From: VRUE01 sp963718755 | Lineage (GTDB): Bacteria > Actinomycetota > Thermoleophilia > Solirubrobacterales > 70-9 | DNA length: 64,000 nucleotides | Assembly: GCA_963718755.1 (NCBI GenBank) | Contig: OY970376.1 | Location: 1,550,001 to 1,614,000 of the forward strand | Reading direction: 5' to 3' | The notes under the pieces: generated by a model | What the model was told of the DNA's origin: nothing | Seen by the model: the letters and a program-made list of their open reading frames with translations, nothing else | Database searches by the model: none | Translations under genes and position numbers: made by a program | In this document: in pieces, positions 1-10,190 of the stretch | How the letters are laid out: every line of letters begins with the position of its first letter | Numbering within the stretch: the first letter of the stretch is position 1

Positions 1-63
1 CTCGCGCCCGTCGCGGCGCTTCGGTTCGATCGCTTTCGCGTCTGCAAGTCGCGTTATGCCCAC
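1..63 (-). CDS. Start of a TetR-type regulator (partial)
   Basis: Reading leftwards from a GTG at 63-61, 21 sense codons stay open to the window edge. The peptide ends KRRDGRE, which resembles the basic lead-in to the helix-turn-helix of TetR regulators. It is divergent from the MFS exporter gene at 88, a common arrangement in which the repressor controls both genes. Only the extreme N-terminus is visible, so the family call rests on this short motif plus context. Confidence 0.35.
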   Translation of the reverse strand, partial: MGITRLADAKAIEPKRRDGRE

Positions 64-107
64 GGACATAGTATAGTCGCGCCGCGGATGTATGACCGTG
101 GACATAG
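60..107. promoter_or_regulatory. Candidate operator between regulator and exporter
   Basis: An imperfect inverted repeat pairs 60-70 (ccacggacata) with 91-101 (tatgaccgtgg). The same sequence also gives a direct repeat, cacggacatag at 61-71 and cgtggacatag at 97-107. A TATAGT box lies between the arms. The site overlaps the start codon of the MFS gene and the presumed start of the divergent regulator, as expected for an autoregulated repressor. Its role as an operator is inferred. Confidence 0.35.
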
Positions 108-1417
108 AGCCAGTGTCGCGATCGCCTGTGCCGGCGCCTTCGTCGCCTTCCTCGACACGACGATCGTCAACATCGCCTTCCCCGACATCTCGGCCTCCTT
201 CGCCGGCTCGGGGCGCGACGCGCTCTCCTGGGTGCTCGACGGCTACTTCGTCGTCATCGCCGCCCTGCTGGTCCCGGCCGGCGGCCTCGCCGACCGCTTC
301 GGCCACAAGCGGATCTTCCTCGTCGGCGTGGGCGCCTTCACCGCCGCCAGCCTGCTCTGCGCGATCGCCCCCAGCCTCGAGCTGCTGATCTCCTTCCGCG
401 TCCTGCAGGGGGCCGGCGCGGCGCTGATCGCCCCGGCCTCGCTGGCGATCGTGCTCGACGCCTACCCGGCGGAGAAGCGGGCGACCGGCGTCGGCCTCTG
501 GGGTGCGGCAGCGGCGGCTGCGGCGGCGACCGGCCCGACCCTGGGCGGTGCCTTGGTCGAGCTCTCCGACTGGCGCCTCGTCTTCCTCGTCAACCTGCCG
601 CTCGGCGCCGCGATCATCTGGGCGGGCAGCCGCCGCCTCGCCGAGCGCCCGATCCGCGACCACCACCTGCCCGACCTGCCCGGCGCCGCGATGCTCGCGC
701 TTGCCCTGGCCCTGATCACGCTCGGCATCGTCGAGGGCAACGACTGGGGCTGGACCGCTCCCGCCACCCTCGCCTCGTTCGCCGCCGGCACCGTCCTGCT
801 CGCGGCGATGACCGCCCGCAGCCGCACCCATCCGCGGCCGATCGTCGAACCCGACCTCTTCGCCCACCGCTCCTTCCGCATCGGCAACCTCGGCACGCTG
901 CTCTTCTCCGCCGCCTTCTTCTCGATCGTCCTCGGCAACGTCGTTTTCCTCACCTCGATCTGGGGCTACACCGTGCTCCAGGCAGGCCTCGCGACGCTGC
1001 CCGGGCCGGCTTGGACGACGATCGTCTCCGGCCCGGCGGGGAAGCTCGCCGATCGCTTCGGCCAGCGCGCCGTCGTCGTCCCCGGCACGCTGATCTTCGC
1101 CGCCGGGGTGATGGTCCTGCGCTCGGCCGGGGCCGAGCCCGACTGGCTAGGTCTCTGGCTGCCGGGGGCGACGCTGACCGGGATCGGCATCGGCCTCGCC
1201 TTCCCGACCCTCGGCTCAGCCGCCGTGCGCGACGTCGAGGTCGACCGCTTCGCCACCGCCAGCGCGGTCAACGCCGCCTTCCGCCAGATCGGCGCCGTGC
1301 TCGGCACCGCGCTCCTCGTCGCCATCGTCGGCGACCCCGCCACGCTCGCCGACGCGCTTGCGGTCTCCGACAGCGCCTACCTCTTCGCCGCGATCGCCGC
1401 ACTGCTCTCCGGCGCGG

Positions 1418-2623
<1,206 letters not shown>

Positions 2624-2633
2624 CAGGTGGCTC

Positions 2634-3476
2634 CTATCCCTTCACGGCCCCGGCGGTAAGGCCGGAGACGATTCGGCGCTGGAATAACAGGACGAAGACG
2701 ATGATCGGCACGGTCACGACGACCGCCGCGGCGGCGATGCTGCCGGTCGGCTGGGTGAACGACGACTCGCCGGTGAAGAAGGCCAGGGCCGCCGGCACCG
2801 TGCGCGAGGCATCGGAGGAGGTCAGCGAGATCGCGAAGAGGAAGTCGTTCCAGGCGAAGATGAAGACGAGGATCGCCGCCGTGAACATGCCCGGCGCGGC
2901 GAGCGGCACGATCACCTTGGTGAAGGCTTGGAATGGGGTGGCGCCGTCGACCTGGGCCGCCTGCTCGAGCTCCCAGGGAATCTCGCGGAAGAAGGCGACG
3001 AGGACGTAGATCGCCAGCGGCAGGGAGAAGGTCAGGTAGGGGATGATCAGCCCCGGATAGGTGTCGTAGAGGCCGATCGCCCGCCACATGTCGAACAGCG
3101 GCCCGACCGTTGAGATCGGCGGGAACATCGCGATCGCCAGCGCCCCGGCGAGGATCACCCGCTTACCGGGGAACTCGAGCCGGGCGATCGCGTAGGCGGC
3201 GAAGGAGGCGAAGGTGATCGCGATCACCGTCGTGCTCAGCGCGATCAGGATCGAGTTGATCAGCGGTTTGATGAAGGGGCTGTCGTCGATGCCCCCTTCG
3301 AACAGGCTCTTGTAGTTGTCGAAGGAGATCTCGCTGGGCAGGAAGTGCCCGTCGGTGACCGCATCGGTTGGCTTCAACGAGATCGAGATCAGCCAGACGA
3401 CGGGGACCAGGGCGACCACGATCACGGCCAGGATGGCGATGCTCCACAGTGCGTACTCGCGGCTTCCACGTTCCAT
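2634..3476 (-). CDS. Sugar ABC transporter permease (MalG/SugB type)
   Basis: A 280-residue inner-membrane permease with about six transmembrane segments. The cytoplasmic EAA loop ELEQAAQVDGATPFQAFTKV (around residues 175-195) docks onto the ATPase. The N-terminus begins with a short basic stretch followed by a long helix, as in CUT1-family MalG-like subunits. It starts one base after the stop of the first permease, so the two are translationally coupled. With its partner permease it forms the channel of the importer. Confidence 0.92.
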   Translation of the reverse strand: MERGSREYALWSIAILAVIVVALVPVVWLISISLKPTDAVTDGHFLPSEISFDNYKSLFEGGIDDSPFIKPLINSILIALSTTVIAITFASFAAYAIARLEFPGKRVILAGALAIAMFPPISTVGPLFDMWRAIGLYDTYPGLIIPYLTFSLPLAIYVLVAFFREIPWELEQAAQVDGATPFQAFTKVIVPLAAPGMFTAAILVFIFAWNDFLFAISLTSSDASRTVPAALAFFTGESSFTQPTGSIAAAAVVVTVPIIVFVLLFQRRIVSGLTAGAVKG

Positions 3477-3477
3477 C

Positions 3478-4392
3478 TCAGCTACCAGGCCTTCCTTCCT
3501 CGACCCGTGCCCCGAAGCCGCGCACGAAGACGAACGCGATCAGGAAGACACAGAGGAAGATCAGCACCGAGACCGCCGAGCCGAGGCCGAGGTTGAGGCG
3601 CGAGATCAGCTGGTTGAAGCCGAGGATCGAGACCGATTCGGTGTCCTGGGCACCGCGGGTCATGATGAAGATCGTGTCGAAGACGCGGAAGGCGTCGAGG
3701 GTGCGGAAGAGCAGGGCGACGAGGATCGCCGGCTTCATCAGCGGCAGGGTGATGCGGGTGAAGCGCTGCCATGCCGACGCCCCGTCGACCTTCGCCGCCT
3801 CATACAGCTGGCCGTCGATCGTCACCAGCCCGGCCAGCAGCAGCAGCGCCATGAACGGGGTCGTCTTCCAGACCTCGGCCATGATGATCACGGCGAAGGA
3901 GCTGAAGCGACCGCCGAACCAGTCCATGTCTTCGGCGATCAGCGGCAGGTTGTTGACGAAGCCGGTGTCCGGCGCGAAGGCGAACTGCCAGGCGAAGGCC
4001 GCAACCACGGTGATGATCCCGTAGGGGATCAGGACCGAGGTGCGGACAATGCCGCGGCCGAAGATCGCCCGGTGCATCACCAGCGCGATCGCCATGCCGA
4101 GGACAAGCTCGATCGCGACCGAGGTGACCATCACGAAGACGGTGTTGAAGAGGTCGGTCCACCAGAGGTCGGAGCTGAGGATGGCGGTGTAGTTGTCGAG
4201 GCCGACAAAGCCGCCCTGGTCGGGGAAGCGCAGGTCGATCTGCTGCAGCGAGAGGACGACCGCGTAGCCGATCGGGTAGGCGGTCACCGCCAGCATCGCG
4301 ATCACCGCGGGCGCGCACAGCAGCCAGGCCAGGCGGTGCTCGGAGCGCGTCCGCTGGCTGCCTGCTGGCTGTGGCTGCACGCTCGCCTCCAT
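3478..4392 (-). CDS. Sugar ABC transporter permease (MalF/SugA type)
   Basis: A 304-residue inner-membrane permease of the CUT1 carbohydrate family. It has an N-terminal cytoplasmic tail, a first helix (LAWLLCAPAVIAML) and an EAA loop (LYEAAKVDGASAWQRFTRIT, around residues 210-230). The start ATG overlaps the stop of the binding-protein gene as TGATG, so it is translated in step with it. The two-permease layout resembles the mycobacterial trehalose importer SugA-SugB, but the sequence alone does not identify the substrate. Confidence 0.92.
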   Translation of the reverse strand: MEASVQPQPAGSQRTRSEHRLAWLLCAPAVIAMLAVTAYPIGYAVVLSLQQIDLRFPDQGGFVGLDNYTAILSSDLWWTDLFNTVFVMVTSVAIELVLGMAIALVMHRAIFGRGIVRTSVLIPYGIITVVAAFAWQFAFAPDTGFVNNLPLIAEDMDWFGGRFSSFAVIIMAEVWKTTPFMALLLLAGLVTIDGQLYEAAKVDGASAWQRFTRITLPLMKPAILVALLFRTLDAFRVFDTIFIMTRGAQDTESVSILGFNQLISRLNLGLGSAVSVLIFLCVFLIAFVFVRGFGARVEEGRPGS

Positions 4393-5672
4393 CAGAACAG
4401 CCCTTCGTGCTTGACCGCGTCTTCGAGGTTCGACTTCAGTTCCTCATAGATCGAGCTGGTGTCTTCGGGGTCGATCTTGTCCGGAGGGTGCAGCGTGCGC
4501 TGCACCGCGAGCGAGACGTCCTGGTAGGCGGGCGTCGTCGGGCGGGGGCCGGAGTCCTCGATCGACTTTTTGACCAGCTGCGCGAAGCCGGGGTAGGCCT
4601 TGGTCACGGTTTTGGTCGCGTAGAGGTCGGAGCGGGAGGGCGGCAGCCCATCCAGTTCCGTCGCCGTCATCTGGCTTTTGCCGTTGGCCAGGCAGGCGGC
4701 GGCGTCGAAGGCGACGTCCTTGTTCTCCGAGAAGGCGCTGACCGCGAGGTTGAAGCCGCCGAGTGGCGGTTTGCTCGGCAGGTCCGCCTCGACCTGGGGG
4801 AAGCGCGCGAAGCCCATCTCTTTGCCGATCTCCGGCGCTTCGGCCTGGGCGCTCGCGTAGGCGAAGGTGTAGTTGGTCATGAAAGCCGATTCGCCTGCCT
4901 CGAAGGCCAGCCGGCTGGTGTCCTCGTCGGAGGTGGAGAGGCTCGGCGGGGCGGCGGAGGAGTTGGCCAGCCTCCCCATCACCTCGAGCGCCTTTTCGGT
5001 CGGGCCCTCCTTCAGCTCGACCGCTTCCGGTCCCGAGAGGATCGGCGTGCCGGCGCTCTCGATCATGGCGTTGACCCAGACCATGAAGCCCTCGTAGCGG
5101 TTGGCCTGCACCTGGATCGTGCCGGCATTTCCGCGGCCGAGCTTTTCCGCCTGGTCGATCATCTCGTCCCAGGTGCGGGGCGGTTTCGGCACCAGGTCTT
5201 TGCGGTACCAGAGCAGCTGGGTGTTGGTGTTGAACGGCGCCGCGTAGAGCTTGCCCTCGAAGGAGGCAGTCTCGATCACGTTGGAGAAGACCTTTTCGGT
5301 CACCTGTTTCTTCAGCGGCCCTTTCCACTCTTCGACCCAGCCGGCGTTGGCGAACTCGCCGGTCCAGATCACGTCCATGCCGACGATGTCGATCGAGGGG
5401 TCCTCCGCGCCGAGCCTGCGCACCAGCTGTTCGCGCTGCTGGCTGGCGTCGGTCGGCAGGAATTCGGGTTCGACCCTGTACTGGCCTTTCGACTCTTCCG
5501 AGCAGCGCTTGGCCACTTCCTCGATCGTGCCGCCCGGCTGGATCGCGACGAACCAGCTCAGCTCGCGGGTGCCAGAGGCGTTCGAGTCGCCGCCGCAACC
5601 ACCAAGGGCGACGACCGCCAGCACCGTCGCCCCCAGGCAAAACAGGGCTGAGGTCGTCACCCGTGGTGTCAC
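4392..5672 (-). CDS. Extracellular sugar-binding lipoprotein of ABC importer
   Basis: A 426-residue family-1 solute-binding protein and the first gene of the transporter operon. The N-terminus is a lipoprotein signal with lipobox LGGC near residues 23-26, so the mature protein is anchored to the outer face of the membrane. The body has typical features such as WFVAIQPGG and the LYAAPFNTNTQLLWYRKDL hinge region. Start is GTG 5672, with a good GGAGG 7 nt upstream. An inverted repeat lies 20 nt ahead of the start and may control the operon. It captures an oligosaccharide and delivers it to the two permeases. A related family would be LpqY (trehalose), which I cannot confirm. Confidence 0.92.
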   Translation of the reverse strand: MTPRVTTSALFCLGATVLAVVALGGCGGDSNASGTRELSWFVAIQPGGTIEEVAKRCSEESKGQYRVEPEFLPTDASQQREQLVRRLGAEDPSIDIVGMDVIWTGEFANAGWVEEWKGPLKKQVTEKVFSNVIETASFEGKLYAAPFNTNTQLLWYRKDLVPKPPRTWDEMIDQAEKLGRGNAGTIQVQANRYEGFMVWVNAMIESAGTPILSGPEAVELKEGPTEKALEVMGRLANSSAAPPSLSTSDEDTSRLAFEAGESAFMTNYTFAYASAQAEAPEIGKEMGFARFPQVEADLPSKPPLGGFNLAVSAFSENKDVAFDAAACLANGKSQMTATELDGLPPSRSDLYATKTVTKAYPGFAQLVKKSIEDSGPRPTTPAYQDVSLAVQRTLHPPDKIDPEDTSSIYEELKSNLEDAVKHEGLF

Positions 5673-5691
5673 TCTCTTTCCTCCATCAAAC

Positions 5692-5723
5692 GCACCCCTG
5701 CCATCCGGGAGTCTCAGGGGTGC
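5692..5723. promoter_or_regulatory. Inverted repeat upstream of sugar transporter operon
   Basis: Perfect 9-bp arms gcacccctg (5692-5700) and caggggtgc (5715-5723) are separated by 14 nt, just upstream of the GTG of the binding-protein gene. It could be an operator for a local sugar regulator or an mRNA leader hairpin. No regulator gene is adjacent. Confidence 0.4.
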
Positions 5724-5848
5724 ACTGCTGGAAATGCCCGGATTGGGCGCGGCCTAAACGGGGTGAGCGAAGTGGCGGAGCCGTTTACCCGCCCCCTTGG
5801 ACCGGGTACCTGGCGAGCAGTCATCGACTACGGGGAAAGGAGCTGCTC

Positions 5849-6127
5849 ATGGGGATCATCGGATGGATCGTGCTCGGGCTCTGCGCAGGGGCGATCGCGA
5901 AGCTGATCATGCCGGGTGAGGATCCGGGCGGGATCATCGTCACGATGCTGATCGGGATTGCCGGCGCCCTCGTCGGTGGGTTTATCGCCAGCGCCCTGGA
6001 CATAGGCGACCTGGACGAGTTCTTCGACATCGGAACCTGGCTGATCGCGATTGGCGGCTCGCTGCTGCTGCTCTTCCTCTACCGGATGATCGCCGGTGAC
6101 CGGAGCGGCCGCGGGGCGTATCGCTGA
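5849..6127 (+). CDS. GlsB/YeaQ/YmgE-type small membrane protein
   Basis: A 92-residue protein that is nearly all membrane. It has three hydrophobic segments with Gly-rich packing motifs (GLCAGAIAKLIMPGEDPGG near the N-terminus, IGIAGALVGGFIA in the middle), the hallmark of the transglycosylase-associated/GlsB stress family. The start ATG 5849 follows a good ribosome-binding site (GGAAAGGAG), which argues against longer upstream starts. It is convergent with purL with only 12 bases between stops. Members are often induced by envelope or osmotic stress; the biochemical role is unknown. Confidence 0.88.
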   Translation: MGIIGWIVLGLCAGAIAKLIMPGEDPGGIIVTMLIGIAGALVGGFIASALDIGDLDEFFDIGTWLIAIGGSLLLLFLYRMIAGDRSGRGAYR

Positions 6128-6139
6128 AGGCCTTTCGCG

Positions 6140-8407
6140 CTATGCGCTGAGTTCATGGCGCTCGGCGAGCGAGCACCAGGCTTGCTGCGCAGCACCGAGT
6201 GCAACGGTAAGGCTACGGTCGCCGGCGGCAATCTCGATGGCCCTGCCACCGACGCTGCCGAGGTGAAGAACAGCGACGCCCTCGCCGGCAAGGCTTTCCA
6301 ACGCTTTGCGCTCACCGCTGAGCAGAAAACCACCTACGCCCTCGCCGAACAGCGCCTCCTCCGGTGAGCAGCCGCGCTCGCGCAGGTGCTGGAGGTCGAC
6401 CTTGCAGCCGAGGCCGGAACCAATCGACGCCTCGGCCAGCGCGCAGGCGAGGCCGCCGTCGCTGACGTCGTGGGCGGAGGCCAGCTTGCCGGCGCGCACC
6501 GCGTGACGGACCGCAGCGCAGGCGGCGGCGACGGCGCTGATGTCGGGCTGGGGGAGGCCCGCCTCGAGCTCGCCGCGCTGCTTCGCCAGCTCCGAGCCGG
6601 CGAGCGACGGTTCGAAGGGGCCGACGAGAGCGATTGCGTCGCCCTCGCGGACGAAGGCACTGGGGGCAGACAGGTTTGGGTCCGGCAGCTCGCCGACCAT
6701 GCCGACGACCGGGGTCGGGTAGATCGGGCCTTCCGGGCCCTCGTTGTAGAGGGAGACGTTGCCGCCCACCACGGGCACGCCGAGCGCCTCGCAGGCGTCG
6801 GCGAGGCCGCTGACCGAGCGGTCGAGCTGCCAGGCCGGGAGCGGTTTCTCCGGATTGCCGAAGTTGAGGCAGTTGGTCAGACCGAGCGGCTCGGCGCCGG
6901 TGCAGGCGAGGTTCTGGGCGCACTCGAGCACCGCCTCGATCGTGCCGGCGTAGGGATCGCAGGCGACCCGGCGGCCGTTGCCGTCGATCGAGATCGCGAT
7001 CGCGGAGCCGGCCTCCGGAATTGCCAGAACGGCTGCGTCGGCGCTCTCGGGCCGCCGCGCCGTGCGCGAGCCGACGATCGAGTCGTACTGCTCGAAGATC
7101 CAGCGCTTGGAGGCGATGCTGGGCGCGGAGAGAAGTGCGAGCAGCGTCTCGGCAGCCGGGGCGCCGCCCGCGAGGGTCGCCGTGTTGCCATAGCTCCAGC
7201 CCTCCGGCTCCGCCGGCTCGAGGTCGTAGAGCGGGCAGCCGTCGACCAACGCCTCGACCGGCATCTCGCCGACCACGTCGGCGCCGCGCAGCACCCGCAC
7301 CAGGCCGTTGTCGGTGATCGTGCCGATCTCCGCCGAGCCGGTCTGCCATTTCTCGCAGACCGCGATCACCTGATCCACCTTCGAGGGCTCGACCACAGCC
7401 AGCATCCGCTCCTGGGACTCGGAGACCATGATCTCGAAGGGCTCCATGTCTGCCTCGCGCAGCGGCACTCGCGCCACGTCGATGTCGATGCCGACGCCTC
7501 CGGCAGAGGCCATCTCGCTGGCCGAGGAGGTGAGGCCGGCGGCGCCGAGATCCTGCAGCGAGACGAGCAGCCCCTTGCCCAGCAGCTCCAGGCAGCACTC
7601 CAACACCTTGGACTCCTCAAACGGGTCGCCGATCTGCACCGTCGGCCGCTTCGCCTCGTCGCCGTCGCCGAGCTCGGCCGAGGCGAGCACCGAGGCGCCG
7701 CCGATCCCGTCACGCCCGGTCGAGGCGCCCATCAGCACGACCGCGTTGCCGACCCCGGCGGCCGCGGCGCGCACCATGTCCACCTGTTTGGCGACTCCGA
7801 CGCACATCGCGTTGACCAGGCAGTTGTGCTCGTAGGGGGCCTCGAAGTAGATCTCGCCACCGACGTTCGGCACGCCGATCGAGTTGCCGTAATGGCCGAT
7901 GCCGCGCACGGCGCCGTCGAGCAGGTGACGCGAGCGCACCGAATCGAGCTCGCCGAAGCGCAGCGAGTCGAGGATCGCGATCGGCCGCGCGCCGAGGGCG
8001 AAGACGTCGCGCATGATGCCGCCGACTCCCGTCGCTGCACCTTGGAAGGGCTCGACCGCGCTCGGGTGGTTGTGGGACTCGACCTTGAAGGCGATCGCGT
8101 AGCCCGCGCCGACGTCGACGGCGCCGGCGTTCTCGCCCGGACCCATCACGACCCGCTCGCCCTCGGTCGGCAGCCGCCGCAACAGCTTGCGCGAGTGCTT
8201 GTAAGCGCAGTGCTCGGACCAGAGCAGGCTGAACATCGCCAGCTCGACCCCGTTCGGCTCGCGACCGAGCTTCTCGCAGATCAGCAGGTACTCGGCCTCG
8301 GTGAGGCCGAGTACCTCATACTCCGCCGGCTGCTCTGCTCCCGTGGACGGCGGAGGAGTCAGAGATGGACCGCCGTCCACTCCCGCGTCCGCGCCGGCGG
8401 GGGTCAT
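6140..8407 (-). CDS. purL: Phosphoribosylformylglycinamidine synthase, large subunit PurL
   Basis: A 755-residue catalytic subunit of the three-part PurSQL enzyme. It converts FGAR, ATP and glutamine-derived ammonia to FGAM in purine synthesis. The start ATG 8407 overlaps the purQ stop as ATGA, which rejects a longer upstream frame. The first ~30 residues are low-complexity, then YEVLGLTEAEYLLICEKLGR opens the conserved body. Typical small-type PurL motifs follow: LWSEHCAYKHS near residue 60, VESHNHPSAVEP near 105, GVGGIMRDVF and a second ATP-binding-like half with LTNCLNFGNPEKP. Length matches the small bacterial PurL class that needs PurQ and PurS. Confidence 0.97.
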   Translation of the reverse strand: MTPAGADAGVDGGPSLTPPPSTGAEQPAEYEVLGLTEAEYLLICEKLGREPNGVELAMFSLLWSEHCAYKHSRKLLRRLPTEGERVVMGPGENAGAVDVGAGYAIAFKVESHNHPSAVEPFQGAATGVGGIMRDVFALGARPIAILDSLRFGELDSVRSRHLLDGAVRGIGHYGNSIGVPNVGGEIYFEAPYEHNCLVNAMCVGVAKQVDMVRAAAAGVGNAVVLMGASTGRDGIGGASVLASAELGDGDEAKRPTVQIGDPFEESKVLECCLELLGKGLLVSLQDLGAAGLTSSASEMASAGGVGIDIDVARVPLREADMEPFEIMVSESQERMLAVVEPSKVDQVIAVCEKWQTGSAEIGTITDNGLVRVLRGADVVGEMPVEALVDGCPLYDLEPAEPEGWSYGNTATLAGGAPAAETLLALLSAPSIASKRWIFEQYDSIVGSRTARRPESADAAVLAIPEAGSAIAISIDGNGRRVACDPYAGTIEAVLECAQNLACTGAEPLGLTNCLNFGNPEKPLPAWQLDRSVSGLADACEALGVPVVGGNVSLYNEGPEGPIYPTPVVGMVGELPDPNLSAPSAFVREGDAIALVGPFEPSLAGSELAKQRGELEAGLPQPDISAVAAACAAVRHAVRAGKLASAHDVSDGGLACALAEASIGSGLGCKVDLQHLRERGCSPEEALFGEGVGGFLLSGERKALESLAGEGVAVLHLGSVGGRAIEIAAGDRSLTVALGAAQQAWCSLAERHELSA

Positions 8408-9078
8408 GCGAGGGCTCCGGCTGCAACCGCCTCGAACACCCTCAACCCGTCCATCGAGCCCGTCATCGGGTCGACTGCGTGCTCGGGGTGGGGCATCAGG
8501 CCGAGCACGTTGCCGGCCGCGTTGCGGACGCCGGCGATGTCCCGCGCCGATCCGTTCGGGTTCTGCCCCGGCGCGTAGCGAAACGCCACCTGCCCGTTCG
8601 CCTCCAGCGCGTCGAGCATCCCCTCCGGCCCCCAATATCGCCCTTCGCCGTGCTTGGCCGGAATCGACAGCGTCTCCCCGGCCAAAGTGAAGGATTGTGT
8701 CCCCTCTGGGGGACCAAATCCTTCAACTTGCAGCTCGACTTGGCGGCAGGTGAAGCGCATGCTCTCGTTGAGCAGCAGGGCGCCGGGGAGGAGCCCGGTC
8801 TCGCATAAGACCTGGAAGCCGTTGCAGATCCCCAGCACCGGGCCGCCCGCCGCGGCGAACCCGGCGACCGCCTCCATCGCCGGTGAGAAGCGGGCGATCG
8901 CTCCCGCCCGCAGGTAGTCGCCGTAGGAGAAGCCGCCGGGGACGACGACCGCCTCGACGCCGTCGAGGCCGCGCTCTTCATGCCAGATCAGCCGCGCCTC
9001 GCCACCGGCCAGCTCGCAAGCGTGCAGGGCGTCCCGCTCGTCGCAGGAGCCGGGGAACTGGACGACGCCCCAAAGCAT
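8404..9078 (-). CDS. purQ: FGAM synthase glutaminase subunit PurQ
   Basis: A 224-residue class-I glutamine amidotransferase that supplies ammonia to PurL. The N-terminal VVQFPGSCDERDAL, the nucleophile elbow VLGICNGFQVL (Cys near residue 84) and the C-terminal His/Glu of MPHPEHAVDP complete the triad. The start ATG overlaps the purS stop (TGATG). The loop near residues 118-132 (VEGFGPPEGTQSFTLAG) is encoded by an almost perfect palindrome at 8689-8724. Its length matches ordinary PurQ loops, so the enzyme should still fold. Confidence 0.97.
   Translation of the reverse strand: MLWGVVQFPGSCDERDALHACELAGGEARLIWHEERGLDGVEAVVVPGGFSYGDYLRAGAIARFSPAMEAVAGFAAAGGPVLGICNGFQVLCETGLLPGALLLNESMRFTCRQVELQVEGFGPPEGTQSFTLAGETLSIPAKHGEGRYWGPEGMLDALEANGQVAFRYAPGQNPNGSARDIAGVRNAAGNVLGLMPHPEHAVDPMTGSMDGLRVFEAVAAGALA
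8689..8724. repeat. Palindrome inside purQ
   Basis: Arms 8689-8704 and 8709-8724 are complementary with two mismatches around a 4-nt loop, forming a strong 16-bp hairpin within the coding sequence. The reading frame passes through it unbroken. It may be a palindromic element captured in a tolerant surface loop, or a translational or mRNA-stability structure between purS and purL. Confidence 0.6.
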
Positions 9079-9311
9079 CAGGCGCCGTCGATGCTCTCGA
9101 TCTCGAAGTCCTCGATCAGCGGGTTGGCGAGCAGCTTCTCGCAGAGCGCCGGCAGCTGCGCCGGGTCGTCGGCTTCCAGCTCGACCATTCGCCCGACCCG
9201 CACATGCTCGATGCCCTCGAAGCCGAGTGCCGGCAGGGCGCGCTCGACCGCCTTGCCCTGCGGGTCGAGGATCCCCTCCTTCGGCCGGATCAGGACTCTG
9301 GCCTTGGGCAC
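9078..9311 (-). CDS. purS: FGAM synthase bridging subunit PurS
   Basis: A 77-residue PurS, which bridges PurL and PurQ for ammonia transfer. The N-terminal KARVLIRPKEGILDPQGKAV and the central GFEGIEHVRVGRMVELE are typical. The start is GTG at 9311, overlapping the TAG of purC by one base (TAGTG), and the stop overlaps purQ. The longer frame running upstream is only a shadow of purC. Family length is about 80 residues, so it is complete. Confidence 0.95.
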   Translation of the reverse strand: MPKARVLIRPKEGILDPQGKAVERALPALGFEGIEHVRVGRMVELEADDPAQLPALCEKLLANPLIEDFEIESIDGA

Positions 9312-10159
9312 TAGAAGGAGCGCTCCGTGATCCGCTCGTAGGCCTCGACGTACTTGGCCCGCGTCTGCTCGATCACGTCGGCGGGCAGCTCCGGCGCCGG
9401 TGGCTTGTGGTCCCAGCCGGCCGCGTCGGCCCAGTCGCGCACGAACTGCTTGTCGAAGGAGGGCTGCGTCTTGCCCGGCTCGTAGCGGTCGGCCGGCCAG
9501 AAGCGCGAGGAGTCCGGCGTCAGCACCTCGTCGCCGAGGACGATCTCGGCCCCGGCATGGCGGCCGAACTCGAACTTGGTGTCGGCGAGGATGATCCCCC
9601 GCTCCGCGGCGTGTTCGGCGCCGCGCTGGTAGACCTCGATCGAGATCCGCCGCAGCTCTTCCATCAGCGCCCGGTCGCCGACGATCTCCGCCGCCCGCTC
9701 GAAGTCGACGTTCTCGTCGTGGTCGCCGATCTCGGCCTTGGTCGCCGGGGTGAAGATCGGCTCCGGCAGCTTGTCGGACTCGAGCAGGTTGGGCGGCAGC
9801 TCGATCCCGCAGACCGCACCGCCCGACTTGTATTCCTTCCAGCCCGAACCGGAGAGGTAGCCGCGGACGACGCACTCGACCGGATACATCTCCAGCCGCC
9901 GCACCCGCATCCCCCGTTCCATCGCCTCCTCCGGCACGTCGGCCGAGAGGAAGTGGTTGGGGACGATGTCGCCGGTCAGCTCGAACCAGAATTCCGAGAT
10001 CCGGTTCAGCACCTTCCCCTTGTCCGGGATCGGCGTAGGCATCACCACGTCGTAGATCGAGATCCGGTCGGAGGCGACCATCAGAAGGTCGTTCTCCCAC
10101 TCATAAATCTCGCGGACCTTGCCGGACGAGTGGAGCTTGAGATCGGCTACCGCTGGCAT
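9311..10159 (-). CDS. purC: SAICAR synthase PurC
   Basis: A 282-residue phosphoribosylaminoimidazole-succinocarboxamide synthase, which joins aspartate to CAIR using ATP. It shows LKLHSSGKVREIYE at the start, ASDRISIYDVVMPTPIPDKG, and the GYLSGSGWKEY and DTKFEFG motifs. The length and insert pattern match the longer class of PurC. ATG 10159 is preferred over upstream starts because the extension would run through a repeat element. It heads purC-purS-purQ-purL. Only about 30 nt separate its start from hairpin element A1, so its promoter lies in or beyond that element. Confidence 0.96.
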   Translation of the reverse strand: MPAVADLKLHSSGKVREIYEWENDLLMVASDRISIYDVVMPTPIPDKGKVLNRISEFWFELTGDIVPNHFLSADVPEEAMERGMRVRRLEMYPVECVVRGYLSGSGWKEYKSGGAVCGIELPPNLLESDKLPEPIFTPATKAEIGDHDENVDFERAAEIVGDRALMEELRRISIEVYQRGAEHAAERGIILADTKFEFGRHAGAEIVLGDEVLTPDSSRFWPADRYEPGKTQPSFDKQFVRDWADAAGWDHKPPAPELPADVIEQTRAKYVEAYERITERSF

Positions 10160-10190
10160 CAAACCGATGCTAGCTGTCCGGGAGGCGGGG

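Noticed and set aside
4371..5651. 426-codon frame opposite the sugar-binding lipoprotein
   Set aside because: Antisense shadow; the minus-strand gene has lipobox, SD and operon context.
6386..8578. 730-codon frame opposite purL
   Set aside because: Shadow of purL; composition only.
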